From positions 17,846,167 through 17,910,166 of the forward strand of contig NC_058043.1 of the NCBI RefSeq assembly GCF_020085105.1: a DNA stretch of 64,000 bases. Reading direction: 5' to 3'. Shown piece after piece: positions 13,301 through 36,400 of the stretch (positions are counted from its first letter, which is position 1; each line of letters begins with the position of its first letter). A program made the translations under genes and the position numbers. Source of the stretch: Siniperca chuatsi (lineage: Eukaryota; Chordata; Actinopteri; Centrarchiformes; Sinipercidae). A model generated the notes under the pieces. The model was not told the DNA's origin. It saw only the letters and a list, made by a program, of their open reading frames with translations, and ran no database searches.

Positions 13301-14997
13301 CATGCCCATGTGTGATTGAAGTGACACAGTATCTGCTGTTACAGTTGTCTGTCCTTAAGCTGGCCTCTGTTCTTGGACACATTGGAAAGCATTTTCATGC
13401 TCTGTCACAGATTGCAGCCACAGTCACTGTCACCAGAGACAACTGATGTCTTCAGTGTAGATACAAGAAAAATGGGCTACGGTGTTAATGTAGCTGAAGG
13501 AAGGAAACAAAGGAAGTTGTCTGCCAAAGACTGCTCAATCTTGAGAGCACTGGTTTTCTCCTGATAGCCTGTCTTTAGTTGTGGTCTGTGAGATCAGTTA
13601 TGTGTTACAGTAACTTATGTAACTGGCAGAAGTTTTTAGTTGACTGATTTTCTAGTTTCACATATAATGAAGTGGTAAGAGCAGTAATTAGCTGTTTGTC
13701 CAAAGTCTATAGTTTTTAACTAAATGAATGTGTACTTTTGTATTAGTTTTAAGGATCACATGAGTCTCAGTTGTAGTGAACACAGTCTGAGCCAAATTTG
13801 TGCTTGCTAAAATCATTGTTTTCCGCACTCAAACTACCACATGTTGCAATCTTTGGTAAACCAAATGTAAAATCTTTTCTAATTTTGTCTGTGATGGTAC
13901 TAGTTAGCGTTGTCTGTTGTTACATATTTGTCTGTCTCTGAGACTGACATCATGGTTACTGAATTAGCTGTGAGCCTGCAAAGCACCCAGTTGGTCCATG
14001 TGTATCTGAACCACCATGAGTTCTGTCTGTTACTACACACTGCACATGATGTTGTATGCAGTAAAGAAGCTGTTATGTGTGTTTGGATAGAGGTCTACTG
14101 TCAGAGCTGTTTTAATAGTAAACATTTACATTGTAAACTGCAGGCCTTAACAATTCTTTGTACAAGCACACACAACACATAGTATTTTGTTATCCTGTAC
14201 TTACATGGTAAAATTCATATGACTCTTTTCCATAGACACTAGGCTTCATACAGTAGTGGAAAGATTTCTGGAATGCATTAGTCAACTGGAGGTCCAGTCA
14301 CTTTACTGACATTTTACTTCAGCAAATGTATCTGTGTGATATACCTAAGCAAAAGAAAAATAGAGCTTAGTATAAGTTGCCTTGTTACTTTGCAGAAAAG
14401 AGACAGCATCGTTAAATGTGATCTTTCCCATGCAACACTAAAAGGTCCAGAGGTGGAGTTCCAGATAGATAGATAATTGCAATTGTGTGGCTTCAGATGC
14501 AGAAAACTAAACCACGTAACTATCTCTGGCCAAAGGGAACCTACTCAAAACCTATATTATTCAGTAGACAGTGTGAAAGTGTGCTGAAATTTTACATAGC
14601 TAAGAAAAGAATGTGCATCAATTATAGAAAATGTACTTAGATTACCACTCATATATACATATTTTTCAGGCAGTTAAAAAGTTAAAACTAGTTTAAATGA
14701 TTATGAGGCTGACCCCTTCCTTTAATGCAGACATTTTAATGTTTAACTGTTCTGCTTTCTGGTTTTTCAGCCTTTTATGGCTGTTTTATGTTTGAATGGT
14801 GGCACACGTGTAGATGTTGCCATGACTGCGTTCAAAAGGCTCAGTTTTTGCAGTTTGTTACTTGTTAATTGTAATCCATCGACTCTGCCTTTACTGGGCA
14901 CAGGACCTAAAAGAAAAGACTCTGTAATTAATCATTTCTGATTTTGAGACCATGTGTTTCTATCACATACTGTAACTCTCTCTTTGTCTGTCTACAG

Positions 14998-25870
<10,873 letters not shown>

Positions 25871-26165
25871 AATCACAGTCACCAGGACTTGGGTTCCTGT
25901 AAATCCCCAACCCTGTGGTCCCCCCAGCATGACAATGAAGAGAGGTGATAGTAATTCTGTCGTTCATCCTATATACAGCATAAACCCCACCAACCATCAC
26001 TATAGAAGTATGCCGCACACTGACAGCTTCACAGCTACCAAAAAGCCAAGGATACAGTTCTGCCAGAGCACTCCAGCTTCGACGTACTTTGATTTAACCC
26101 CATATTATTAAGTTTCCAAATTTATAGTCAAGGTTTTCCCCAGCTCTTTATAACCTCTGTTTCAA

Positions 26166-26620
26166 GGGATGCACCGATATACCGGCCGAACATCAGTATC
26201 TGCCAATATTCGATATTGGCCTATTGGCAAATAGGATGACATTCACCGATGGCAGTGGCCGATATTTATCTGTTGTGTCGCATCAATTTTCTATTTGTTG
26301 TATAGCAGCAGGCTAAAAAGGCTTTTGAAGCACTTATTTTTCAAAAAAATAATCTTTTTCACATGAAAGAAGGTTGTATTAAAGGTTGTTTCATAATTGA
26401 ATTTATGCTCATTCAAAGGTAGTGTAATGAAGGGCTGGCTGAATGACTTAAACTAAACTAAAACAGTTCAATGTTTTTTTATAATAAAGATTTCTTTGTT
26501 TCCCTGGCACAAAATGGGGAATAAATGACAACAACAAAATAAACAACAACAAAACATCAGCTATCAGCCAAATTGTTATTTTAAACATCGGTTTTGGCCT
26601 AGAATTTCACAATCGGTGCA
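26166..26620. mobile_element. hAT-like MITE in the ampd2 3' UTR
   Basis: The left end GGGATGCACCGATATA and right end CACAATCGGTGCAG form a terminal inverted repeat centred on TGCACCGAT. The interior is rich in CGATATT/CCGAT motifs at the left and CATCGGTTTTGGCC at the right, with no open frame. The GGGATGCACCGAT terminus is familiar from teleost hAT-type non-autonomous elements. Confidence 0.65.
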
Positions 26621-29231
26621 GTTTAATCTGTTTCTATTTTTCTCTGTGACGTGTTCAGTCTCAGTCAGCATAATGAGGGTTAGCAGAGGTGAGCAGCACC
26701 AGGGTTTTTTGTGAATGAAAAGCAGGGAAGCAATGTTGTCTTTATTTCTCAGTTCATGCGTTTGACTCTCCATCCTGTCCGGCCAATGCCATCAGATCTC
26801 TGCGATATGTTTGAATATCGGAGACATTACATAGCATGTAGTAGTTCTGTAACTTTCTTCACAGCCAATCGGCTCTGAACGTTGTTTATCTTCCACTATA
26901 CAATCATGCTGTTTAACTAAACTTAGTGCATCTATCATCTTCGTTATACAAACTTATAATGAAGGATTACAGATGCAGTTTTATTGAAAGAATACAGTGG
27001 GGTTATTAGTGAAGGTTGGACATACCTACACAACAAACTCTGGCAGGTTTCAAGTTTTAAGCTTCAGGGTGGCTTAAAGCTTGGAGATATACAGTAACTG
27101 AATCAGAGAGTCGTATAACAAGAGAGTATAGCCTCTCTCAGCCACGCATAGTGCTTGGTGTGGTTTCAGATCATTTATTAGCCAAATTGCGCACACAGAA
27201 TCGTTCTTCCGTGATTTTAATCAGCTCAGAAAGTAACATAAAAGAGAGAAACTCCATCGCCCTCAAGTCAGGAGAGAAGCAGACGTCCTGTGGTTGACTG
27301 CAAACATTCCATGAAGAAAACTGTCCTCTAGCTGCAAATGCAACAAGTTCCAGTAAATGTTGAAAATCATCTTGGTTTGATGTTATAGTTCTGTGGTAGA
27401 AGAGATATAAAGGGAAACTGTGCATTGTAGACTTTAACCACAGCACAAATGAATGTGGATGAATTCAGCATCGTCCGAGGAGAACGCCCTTACCGTTACC
27501 TCACTGTGGCCATGAAGACATGGACCCTCTGTCCCTCCTGATTTCACTCATTCCTTCCCCTGCGGGTAAACTAGAAAGACATGGAGTTTTTTTTCCCCCT
27601 TTGCATGCAGTGCACTGTACATATGCACCAAGCCAAGACTTCACAGTGCCTTTTCATTTTTAGCTTTGGGTGCTGCATGCCCAGTTTATGTCTCTATCAC
27701 CTCAGTCATATACAGTAGGCCTCTATCCACGCCAATGGAACTGAAACCACCTAGCTGCATGCTCGGTGTAAAATAGCTTTTACCTTGGCCTTCATTTGAG
27801 GAGGAAAGTTGATTTGTTTGTAGTTCTCTACTTATAAGTACTTTTTTGCATGCCTGCATGAATAATGGATGGCAGGAGAGAAAGAGTTGTTTATAGCAAG
27901 CTGTAATGTGAAGCATCTTAACTATTTCTGGGCTGCCGACCAGCTTTCCAGTCAGTTTGAATATTACAGCAAACAGATTTAAACTAAGCATTGTTCACCA
28001 TGTAGAAATCAGAAAACCATGCTGGGACATGGTTAAGACTGTTGCATGGTTCTTGTAGCCTTTAAATTTTTTTTAACTCGCCCCAAATCTGATCAAAGCT
28101 GGGATCACATTTTGTATTGTACACTCACATCCTGTATATGTCATCACATCCTGCCACTGGACGCGGTCCAACTTCCCATCAAACTGTGAGCATTCTTCTT
28201 AAACCTAGATGCTACTGTCGAGTAATATTTGCTGCCAAGACGAGGAGAGTGAATGAGAAAATGTCATTCTTTATTTGAATAACCAACTTTAATGTATTGA
28301 TATATATATACATGTTCGCTTTATAGATGATTAGGATAAAAGATGAGAACCCGTCTTAGTTCAGCAAGAATACAGTAGCTTCTAAGTGTTCAACGAATAC
28401 ACCAGAGTTGTGCAAACACGAACATGGTGAAATTTGTGTGTTTGTTGGATTCCATGTATAAAGTGTATTTTTTTAAAGGCGATATAGAGATAAGAAATTT
28501 TATATTCACAATATATTGATGTCAAGGTTTGACACTTAGTTTTGTTTCTGTCGATCATTGTGAATTAACATTATGTCATGATCATAGTTTTTATTGTAGT
28601 TAGTAGTTAGCCTTTTTAATTTGTTAATTAGACACAATATTTTAGTGTCTGTTCCGCATATTTGATATTATAGTAGCCGTTTTTTCTCACTTCCTGATCA
28701 TTCTCAGTTAATATTATAGTACATCTATTGCGCCCATGATAGATAGGTCCATGATAGACACCTCTTACTTTAAAGCCAAAAGTCAGAATCTGACCCCTAT
28801 ACACACACACACATAAAAACCCTAATTTTTAAATAGTTGGCTTTTTCTGTTTTTTTTGGTTGCAAAGACTCTTTTTAACCACTGATCTACACTGACTTGT
28901 CCTTAACTGTCTGACAGCATCCGTCCACAGACTGAAGCACAAAGTGTAGTTATGTCTAATTATTACAGCTTCATTTTGTTATTGGCCTTTCCTAGTTTAA
29001 ATGTTTAACAACCATCTTGCTGACTTTGTAACATTTTGCGAGGTAAATATGGGAATAAGTACGTTTTCACTGAGAGACAGTTTAGATCCGGACTGACCTA
29101 AACCTTTTCCATCCATTCAGTTTCCATCCATTCAGCTTTACAACAATAGTGCGCCTTACCTCACAAATACTATTCTCTGATAAATGTCATGTTGCTGCTC
29201 TGTGTTGCCCTCAGCAGCAGCAGGGCCACAG

Positions 29232-29540
29232 CTAATTACTATTTTCACTATTGATTAATCTTAATCTGGCTATTTTCTCGATTAATTGTTTGGTCTATAA
29301 AATATAAAAAAAATTGTGAAAAATGCCCACATATAATTCCCCATAGTGCACGGGGTATTGAACAGTCCAAACCCCAAAAACATTCACCTTTCATAGACAA
29401 CAAAGAAAAAGCAACAAATCTTCATTTTTGAGAAGTTTTTGGTCTGTTTTACTTATAAAATTATTTAAAACATCAATCAGCACAGTTGTTGCTAATAAAT
29501 AATTTTTTTGTCAATCAACTAATCGATTAATTCCAGGAAA
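29232..29540 (-). mobile_element. MITE-like repeat, GATTAATC family, copy 3 (inverted)
   Basis: AGCTAATTACTATTTTCACTATTGATTAATC opens and AACTAATCGATTAATTCCAGG closes the block; AAAATTGTGAAAAATGCCCAC is the reverse-orientation counterpart of the GGGCATTTTTCA motif in copy 2. Orientation is opposite to the copies at 3597 and 20462. Confidence 0.65.
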
Positions 29541-29970
29541 TAACGGCACAAGTGATTCACAAGAGACAAGACCATTTAAAGACACATCAATATTCTCTGA
29601 GCAGTAACAGTGATTATTTGGATGCCTACACAAAAAATATTAATTATTTAAATATATACTATACTGTATTCACAGATTTCTAGTTCAGTTTCTGTAGTTA
29701 ATACATTCAGATTGATATATTTCTGTGCACTAACGTCACAGTGCATTGATTACAAGTATTCTGATGCTCACACACAAGATATTTTTGTTTTTTTCTCAAA
29801 GTATCTTTGTTTTTACACAGTCTTGTCACTTTTTGACATATGATTTATATTTTTAATTTAGCCTAATTTTTTGTCCATTGATCTGTAACCATATAATTGC
29901 CTGAAATGGATTACCAGTGTTGAACAGATTCAGATGCTTCTGGTTTAAGGTTCATGTGTAATGTCTGAAC

Positions 29971-29981
29971 AATAAAATAAA
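29971..29981 (+). terminator. ampd2: Poly(A) signal of ampd2 (two overlapping AATAAA)
   Basis: AATAAAATAAA gives overlapping AATAAA hexamers at 29971-29976 and 29976-29981. A GT-rich stretch (TTTGTGTGTC) follows at 30002-30011, as expected downstream of a cleavage site. Confidence 0.6.
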
Positions 29982-30021
29982 GCATGTTTATTCACTAAAC
30001 CTTTGTGTGTCAAACATGACT

Positions 30022-30027
30022 TTTATT
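30022..30027 (-). terminator. eps8l3: Poly(A) signal of eps8l3
   Basis: TTTATT on the plus strand is AATAAA in the direction of eps8l3, about 405 bp past its stop codon. No closer AATAAA was seen on that strand. Confidence 0.55.
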
Positions 30028-30431
30028 TACAGGTTCCATAATGACCACATAGATAGGCTTTTTGCTCACCCAATCATTTGATACATAATTCAGACCATTA
30101 CACTTTGTTAAATGTCTTACTACACACCATTAGCACAGTACAGCTGGTTAAATCGTCTAAGTGCACTTAAATTTACACTTCAACGTAACTCTTGCCAACT
30201 GATTTGATTACATGCTGACCTTAAACATTTTTGAGCACATTCTGTGAATGTGACAAAATACAAAAGGTTTCAGAGGATAATCTGTTATGCCAAACAAGCT
30301 GTAAACCTAATCTCTCTGATTAATATTATCTGAAAGTTTACAGTGTTTGATCATTGGTGACTTGTTTTGGTCCACGGTGATTCTTCTTGTTCTTCCTCTC
30401 TGATGTTCTCTTACTGCATTGTTGGTCCCAC

Positions 30432-33400
30432 TTAAATGGCAGCCTACAGTGTTGAAACAAAACAGTCAGAGGGGGTGTCTGTGTTTACACCAGCATTCAA
30501 CAGTGTGATAATAATACATCTCCAGACGAACAGTGGAGACACATGAAGCTGCACCGTGGTCTGTCACTTACAGCCATGGCAGACTTGACCGCTTGTAAAT
30601 GGAAGAAGACTCGCCCCCCTTCCTCTGGACACAAAGTCTTCAGTTCCTCTCTGGTCATCCCCAGGAGTATAGAGCCGCTCAGCACGCCCAGACAGCGTAT
30701 AGTGCTGTAAGAGATGAGTCATATTGATCTGTCGTTAATCAATGCTGGGGTTCATTCTAGCAGGAAAAGTGTTATTTGTGTCGGTTGAGTTACCACTGAA
30801 TTTCAATTGAAGAAGAAAAAAAAAAGGTAAAAATTCCTGCTATTTCGTATTGCAGCTCCAAAAAGTTTGGGCACAATTGTAAAAATCAAAGCGGCAGAAG
30901 CCAGTATATCCTGACTTTTAGTCCCTAATAAGGGTCAAGCTCCAAAAACACTGGATCCTGCATTTCTCATAATGCAACTCGATAGTGTCTGTCATTAGAC
31001 CCCACCTGCATCTTAAATGCCCACTTCTTTTAAACCCCACACCTCCATTTTTAATACAGGCTTTCTGTTCAAAGATTTAAGTCATCAAGACATTTTGATG
31101 TACATGCATCATTAAAGGCTGATGGAAGTCTATAACACTATATTAGATAATAATAATAATAATAATGATAATAATATAATGTAATATACTTATGGCCATA
31201 GATTTTAGTAGCTTTTATCAAGTTGAAAAAAAAATCTAATCTAGCTTCTATTGCATATATTAATTTAATACTACATTTATTAACTGTGTGTGTACTTACA
31301 TTTTACTAAAGCCCTTGTCTTCGAGCCAGGCTTTCACTTCTGCAGGCTTGGACTTCTTTGTTAGGACAGGAGAACCTCCAGTTTGCTGAGAACATGGAAC
31401 GATAATGATTTTACTGAAATGTAAGAATGGAAATTCGAGAGCAATCAGCCTTAATCAACAATGTTACTGTCAAGTTTAGCCACATCTCTCCTCCTATCCT
31501 TGTGTGCTCTGTTGTGTTTCTCCCTTCCCCGTGTTCCTTGTCAGTCCTCTCTCTGTCTCGTGTGTGTGTGTGTGTGTGTGTGTGTGGGCTGGCCTGGGCA
31601 TGGCGCTCTGGTTTTCCCTCCTGCTGCTGATCACCGGCACACCTGATGCTCATCATCCAATCAAGTCTCACAATATATCTACCCGGCTCTACCATTCAAC
31701 CATCGCCAGATCATCTCAGTGCACCATTGTGGTACTTTCGCTACGGCCAAATTCTGAACCAGTCTAGTTTTCTAGTTTGCTCTTTTTTCCAGTCTGTCTC
31801 TGCCTCAGATCCATTTCCTGCCGGTGATCTCAGCCAGAGTCTCTTCGGTCTCCAGTCAAGCTGCCTCCACCTCTGTCTACTGCGCTACTCGAGCCATCTC
31901 CAGCACACTCTACCCACCGCCTTCGCCCTCAGAGTCCTGCCAGTATGCCAAGGGCCTTATTAGAAATCCTGCCTGCTCTGGAGCTCTCACCTACAAGTGA
32001 TCTACTGTATCATTTGCAATAAAGACTGACTGAACTAACATCCAGTTCTCTCTCTCTGCGTCCTGCTTTTGGGTCCTTTAGATTGTTAACCCTAACAGTT
32101 AGAGTTGTCATTCGGTTTGCAAATGATGCAGTTTAAATCAACATACTGTGAGTCACGTTTTACATTTTGTAATCATTCTGAGCATATTTGAATTTTCTTT
32201 CACTGCAGTGGTGACTTTTCTGCTCCGATTTAATCTGGTAAATGTCGGTCAAAATCACTGAGGAAGTGACACACACCTACACATAAGCCTATTGTGTTAG
32301 TAGAAAATGCTCAATTTACTGAAGTACAGTAATTGCATTCCCACCAGTGGTTGAGGAAAAAGTGTAGTCTCAGACTGACATCCTGTTTTCTGACCGTGAA
32401 GTTGCTGCTTTTCTTCACTGTCATTGTCAGGATTACCCAGTGATTGAATGATCCAGTTATTGAAGATTCCTGTAATACTGAGTTTAATTTTACCTGTGGT
32501 GTTGGTGGTACCCACCTCGACAGGTCGCTCATCATGAGCCTCCAGGACATTATTGGGTACAAAGCCCTCCTCCCCTCTGCTGTTCCTCACTTCCCACCAC
32601 TGCTTCGACATGTCCAGCAGCTGTGGACGGACAAAGCAAAGACTAGCCAGGGTCTTGAAGAAGAATAGTTGAGCAATGGAGAAAAGAAACAGAGAAAGAG
32701 CAGTTGGTTCAGGTCACTAATACTCACCTCAACTATTTCTCCTTTTCTGACAGTGAGCTCTCGGTGGTTTCTTGAAATGAAGTCATACATAACGCGCATG
32801 GGACGCGTTTTTAACTGACCTGAGCTGAAAAACACATCAGGGCATCCTTTTAGGGTTAAAAACATTCACATTTAATTGAATTATTCTTTATGTGCTTGTG
32901 CGTACCGTGTTTTTTGCGGGGGGTGTGATGGTGTCCACTTGGCACACGGAGTCTACACGGAAAAAGTACACAGTCTTGTTATGTTTTTTCTCCTTCTGCC
33001 CAAACTACCTGTCTACCTGCGCTAAAGTCACACTGAATGTTTGATGTGAAGGTTTACCTGGCTGGGTGCAGGTTGTGGACTCTCCCTTCTGCTCACAGGT
33101 TCTCTGGGTTCAGGGGGCTGCCAGCCGTCAGAGAACTCCAGAGTGTATGTTGGGATGTCCTCATCGTCTTCTGGCCATTTGGTGCTGGTGATATTGTCAA
33201 AATCATAACTGATTATTTCCCTGAGACTTATCAGACGGACACACAGCAGTCTGATACACTAAACCAAACCGAAGTGTGCGAGTGTAGAAGCAGTGAAGAA
33301 GAAGTACTCATATCCTTTACTTAAGTAAAAGTGCCAATGCAACAATGTAAAAATACTTATTTACAAGTAAATGTCTGTTATTCAAAATCCTAGTTAGGTA

Positions 33401-36400
33401 AATCTGAGTAAGATAAAAGTATTATTAGCAAAATAAACTAATAGTATCAAAAGTAAAATCAAAAGAAAACTGGCAAAAGCAGCATTTTACTGTTGAAGCT
33501 AGTTTAGATGGAGCTACTTATATCCAGTTAGGTTTAGTCCATAGGTTCCCCTCCAAAGGATCACAAGATAAATCTTGGGGGTTGTGAGATGATTAATGAG
33601 AGAGGAAAGAAGAAAAAAACAAAGTTATGCTACACAAATGTATCAATATTTCTCAAATATTTGCTTTTTTTAAATAATATTGGACAATTGTACCTCTTTG
33701 GGAAATGAACAGTTATTTAAATGCAACCATATGAGAAGTTTAGAGGAGAAATGTCTCCTTTGGTGGAACTCAGACATTTGAAACAAGGGGTCCCAACTAA
33801 ACACTGCTTTTTTTTTACAAGGCAAAAAAGTCAGGAACCACTGATTCAATCTTTAATAATAATAAAGTTCATTGTATGTTTTTTATGTAAAATCTTCATC
33901 TAAAAATGAAGTAGTACTAAAAAGTAACATTTTTTCCTCTGAAATGTAATGGAGTAGAAATATTAATAAAGTAGCATAAAATGGAAATAGTAAAGTACAA
34001 ATACTTCTAAACTGTACTTAAGTACAGTACTTGTACATTTAGTACTTACTGTACTAAATGTACAGTTACTTTCCCCCCACTGGTCTCATGCAGAAATAAA
34101 GGTCCAACAGTGTCCAGTGTCCCACCTGGGGATGTTCCAGGCGTCTCCCAGAGACTGCCACAGCTTGTCGTTGTCTGCGGAGGCCTCTTCACTCATCAGA
34201 CGGATACACTGAGGCGTCAGCAGCGGTGCCACAATGGTCGGTGGCAGATCCTCAGGGCAGTGAGATACCACCTGGTGAGGAAAAGCATACCTCACTCTGT
34301 TAACAAAAAATATGTGCAGTAGTTGTGTAATTAGGCCAGGTGCAGGGTCACAGATTTGGTTAAATAGGAGCAGAGGGTGTCTGCACACTGGATTACAGCT
34401 CCCACAATGAATTGATGAGGCAATGCAGACATGATGGTCAACCAATTAAGCAAATAAATTGGATCCAACATATATTCATGAATAGCTGATTTTAGATACA
34501 TACAACATACATACATACAACATAGCTATCATAGAAAAGTCATTAACTATAAAGAGAAAATGAAATAACAATTTCTGAGCTAATTATACAACAGAACGTG
34601 GTAATGCATTCTTTCAAACTGGTATATGAAGATCTATAATCTAAATCTCCATAGTATGTGATAGAATAGGGTTTTATGTGCATTTTGAACTTTGTAACTG
34701 ATAATAAATTCTAAAAACAATTATTCAAATTTAAAAGATGTAAGCACTTACAAATGTTAATGTGGAGAAGAAGGAGTGAACAAATTCAGGAGCACTGGGA
34801 TTATTAATCCTTCCATTGAGCTCTCCCTGTCAAAACGAAAACATATTTATACATAATACGCAGCAGCAACACTGTTACACATACTGTACAGTGTAAAGTG
34901 AACAGGAATAAGGCCGACAATGATGATAGTATGGAAATGTGTTTAAGGACACATACCAGAAGGTTGAAACCACATTTGATCTTATGGAGACACGCTGCAA
35001 ATTCTGCTACAGGGGGCATGCCGTCCATGGCTTAAAAAAAAAAAATCCAAAATAAATACATGATGACGCCGTCACAACTGATATTTCAACAATTTAATTT
35101 AGGTCTACATGTATGTCTGCCTTTATTTTCTGCATTAAATTACATTTTCCTTTTTTCTTTTTCTTCTTTTTCTTTGCATTTTTAGCTACTACCGCAGCTA
35201 CTTGTCCCATGAAGATTTCTATGTCACTTAGAATATGATTCAGGATATCCTGGAGAGAAAGGAAGAGAAAGAAGAAGATAATTTCCACATTCTTCTTCTC
35301 TTAAATGTTACTAAACATGTATCCTGCTTAAAATGTACAAAAACCAAAATAGGTCACAGGTTATCAGTGTATCAAATATAGCTTGCACATTTCCTGTGTG
35401 TGACTACAAAAGGAAACACTCACTACATTCCTGTCCAGCTCTGTGTACGGGCGTGGAGCGGTGGTGAAAGGTTGCAGCGATAGTACCTCATCTCTGGGAG
35501 TTGGGGGCTCATCTTCCTCCTCTTCCTCCTCTTCCTGAGGTACAACCAGCTCAGGCTCAGAGACGTCATCCTCCTCTATGTCCAAAGGAGACTGAATGTT
35601 TGTATTGATTTTGAGTCCATCATTATTGATCAACGCAGCATTTGTATATCTCCTGTCACAGACTCACCATAGTCAGGAGCCATCCATTGGGGCACTGAGT
35701 CAACTGCAGGCTTCTGCTCTTTATGTTCAGAAGATTTTGCAGCATTACAAAGGTTTTTCATTTCCTCATGTGCAGCCGTAAGTCCTGCATTGCTGCTTCA
35801 AAAAGTGTGAGAGGTGTTTTGAGGAAAACAAATTAATAAAGTTTCAGGTATTTGTTCTCACTGACTTTAGGTTCCTACCTGATGCTTGAATCCTCTCTTC
35901 TCTGTGACAGGGCACGTGAGAGATCCCTTTGAACATAGTCAGCCTGTAAACAACAAAAAAACATTTACTCACCCATTTCTTTCTTATTCCTTTTACGTAA
36001 TAGTCATGATAGCTGCCATTTCCGTCGGTTTGTCCTCACCCTGACATCCTCGCACTGAAACATGAAGACAGTGGTGGTGTGTTTTCTCCTGGTCTGGACT
36101 GACACTGTGAGCAGAGAGTTAAACACTCCAGCATCCAGCACAGCCTTTAGCTCCAGGACGTCATTGAGAGCCATGGACTCCAGCTCCTCCTGAGAAAACA
36201 CAACAGGTTTTTATACACACAAACCACTTCATATATCTCTGCACATACACAGATGAGTGATAAATTAAAGGAAAAAACAAGTCTATAAACTCTATTAGAG
36301 CACACCATTCTACCAAAAGATATTCCTTCATTTTATATTAATAATAGTAAAACTGAATTTAGATAGCACATTTTCATACAAAAAGATGCTAAACAATTTG

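Larger units (their letters stand above)
8790..14997. other. Presumed first ampd2 intron; no exon recognised
   Basis: About 6.2 kb without recognisable coding sequence. It holds a (CA)n microsatellite (9965-10003) and the start of a GGGCTGGGCAATAT-type interspersed repeat near 10222. An additional N-terminal ampd2 coding exon ending in phase 1 could be hidden here or left of the window; I could not find one. Confidence 0.45.
25871..29990 (+). other. ampd2: Probable ampd2 3' UTR
   Basis: No acceptor or coding exon is recognisable between the ampd2 stop and the paired AATAAA signals at 29971-29981, so I infer a long 3' UTR of about 4.1 kb. Earlier AATAAA hexamers near 26483 and 26518 could end shorter transcripts. 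The stretch holds a MITE (26166-26620) and a third GATTAATC-family copy (29232-29540). Confidence 0.5.
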
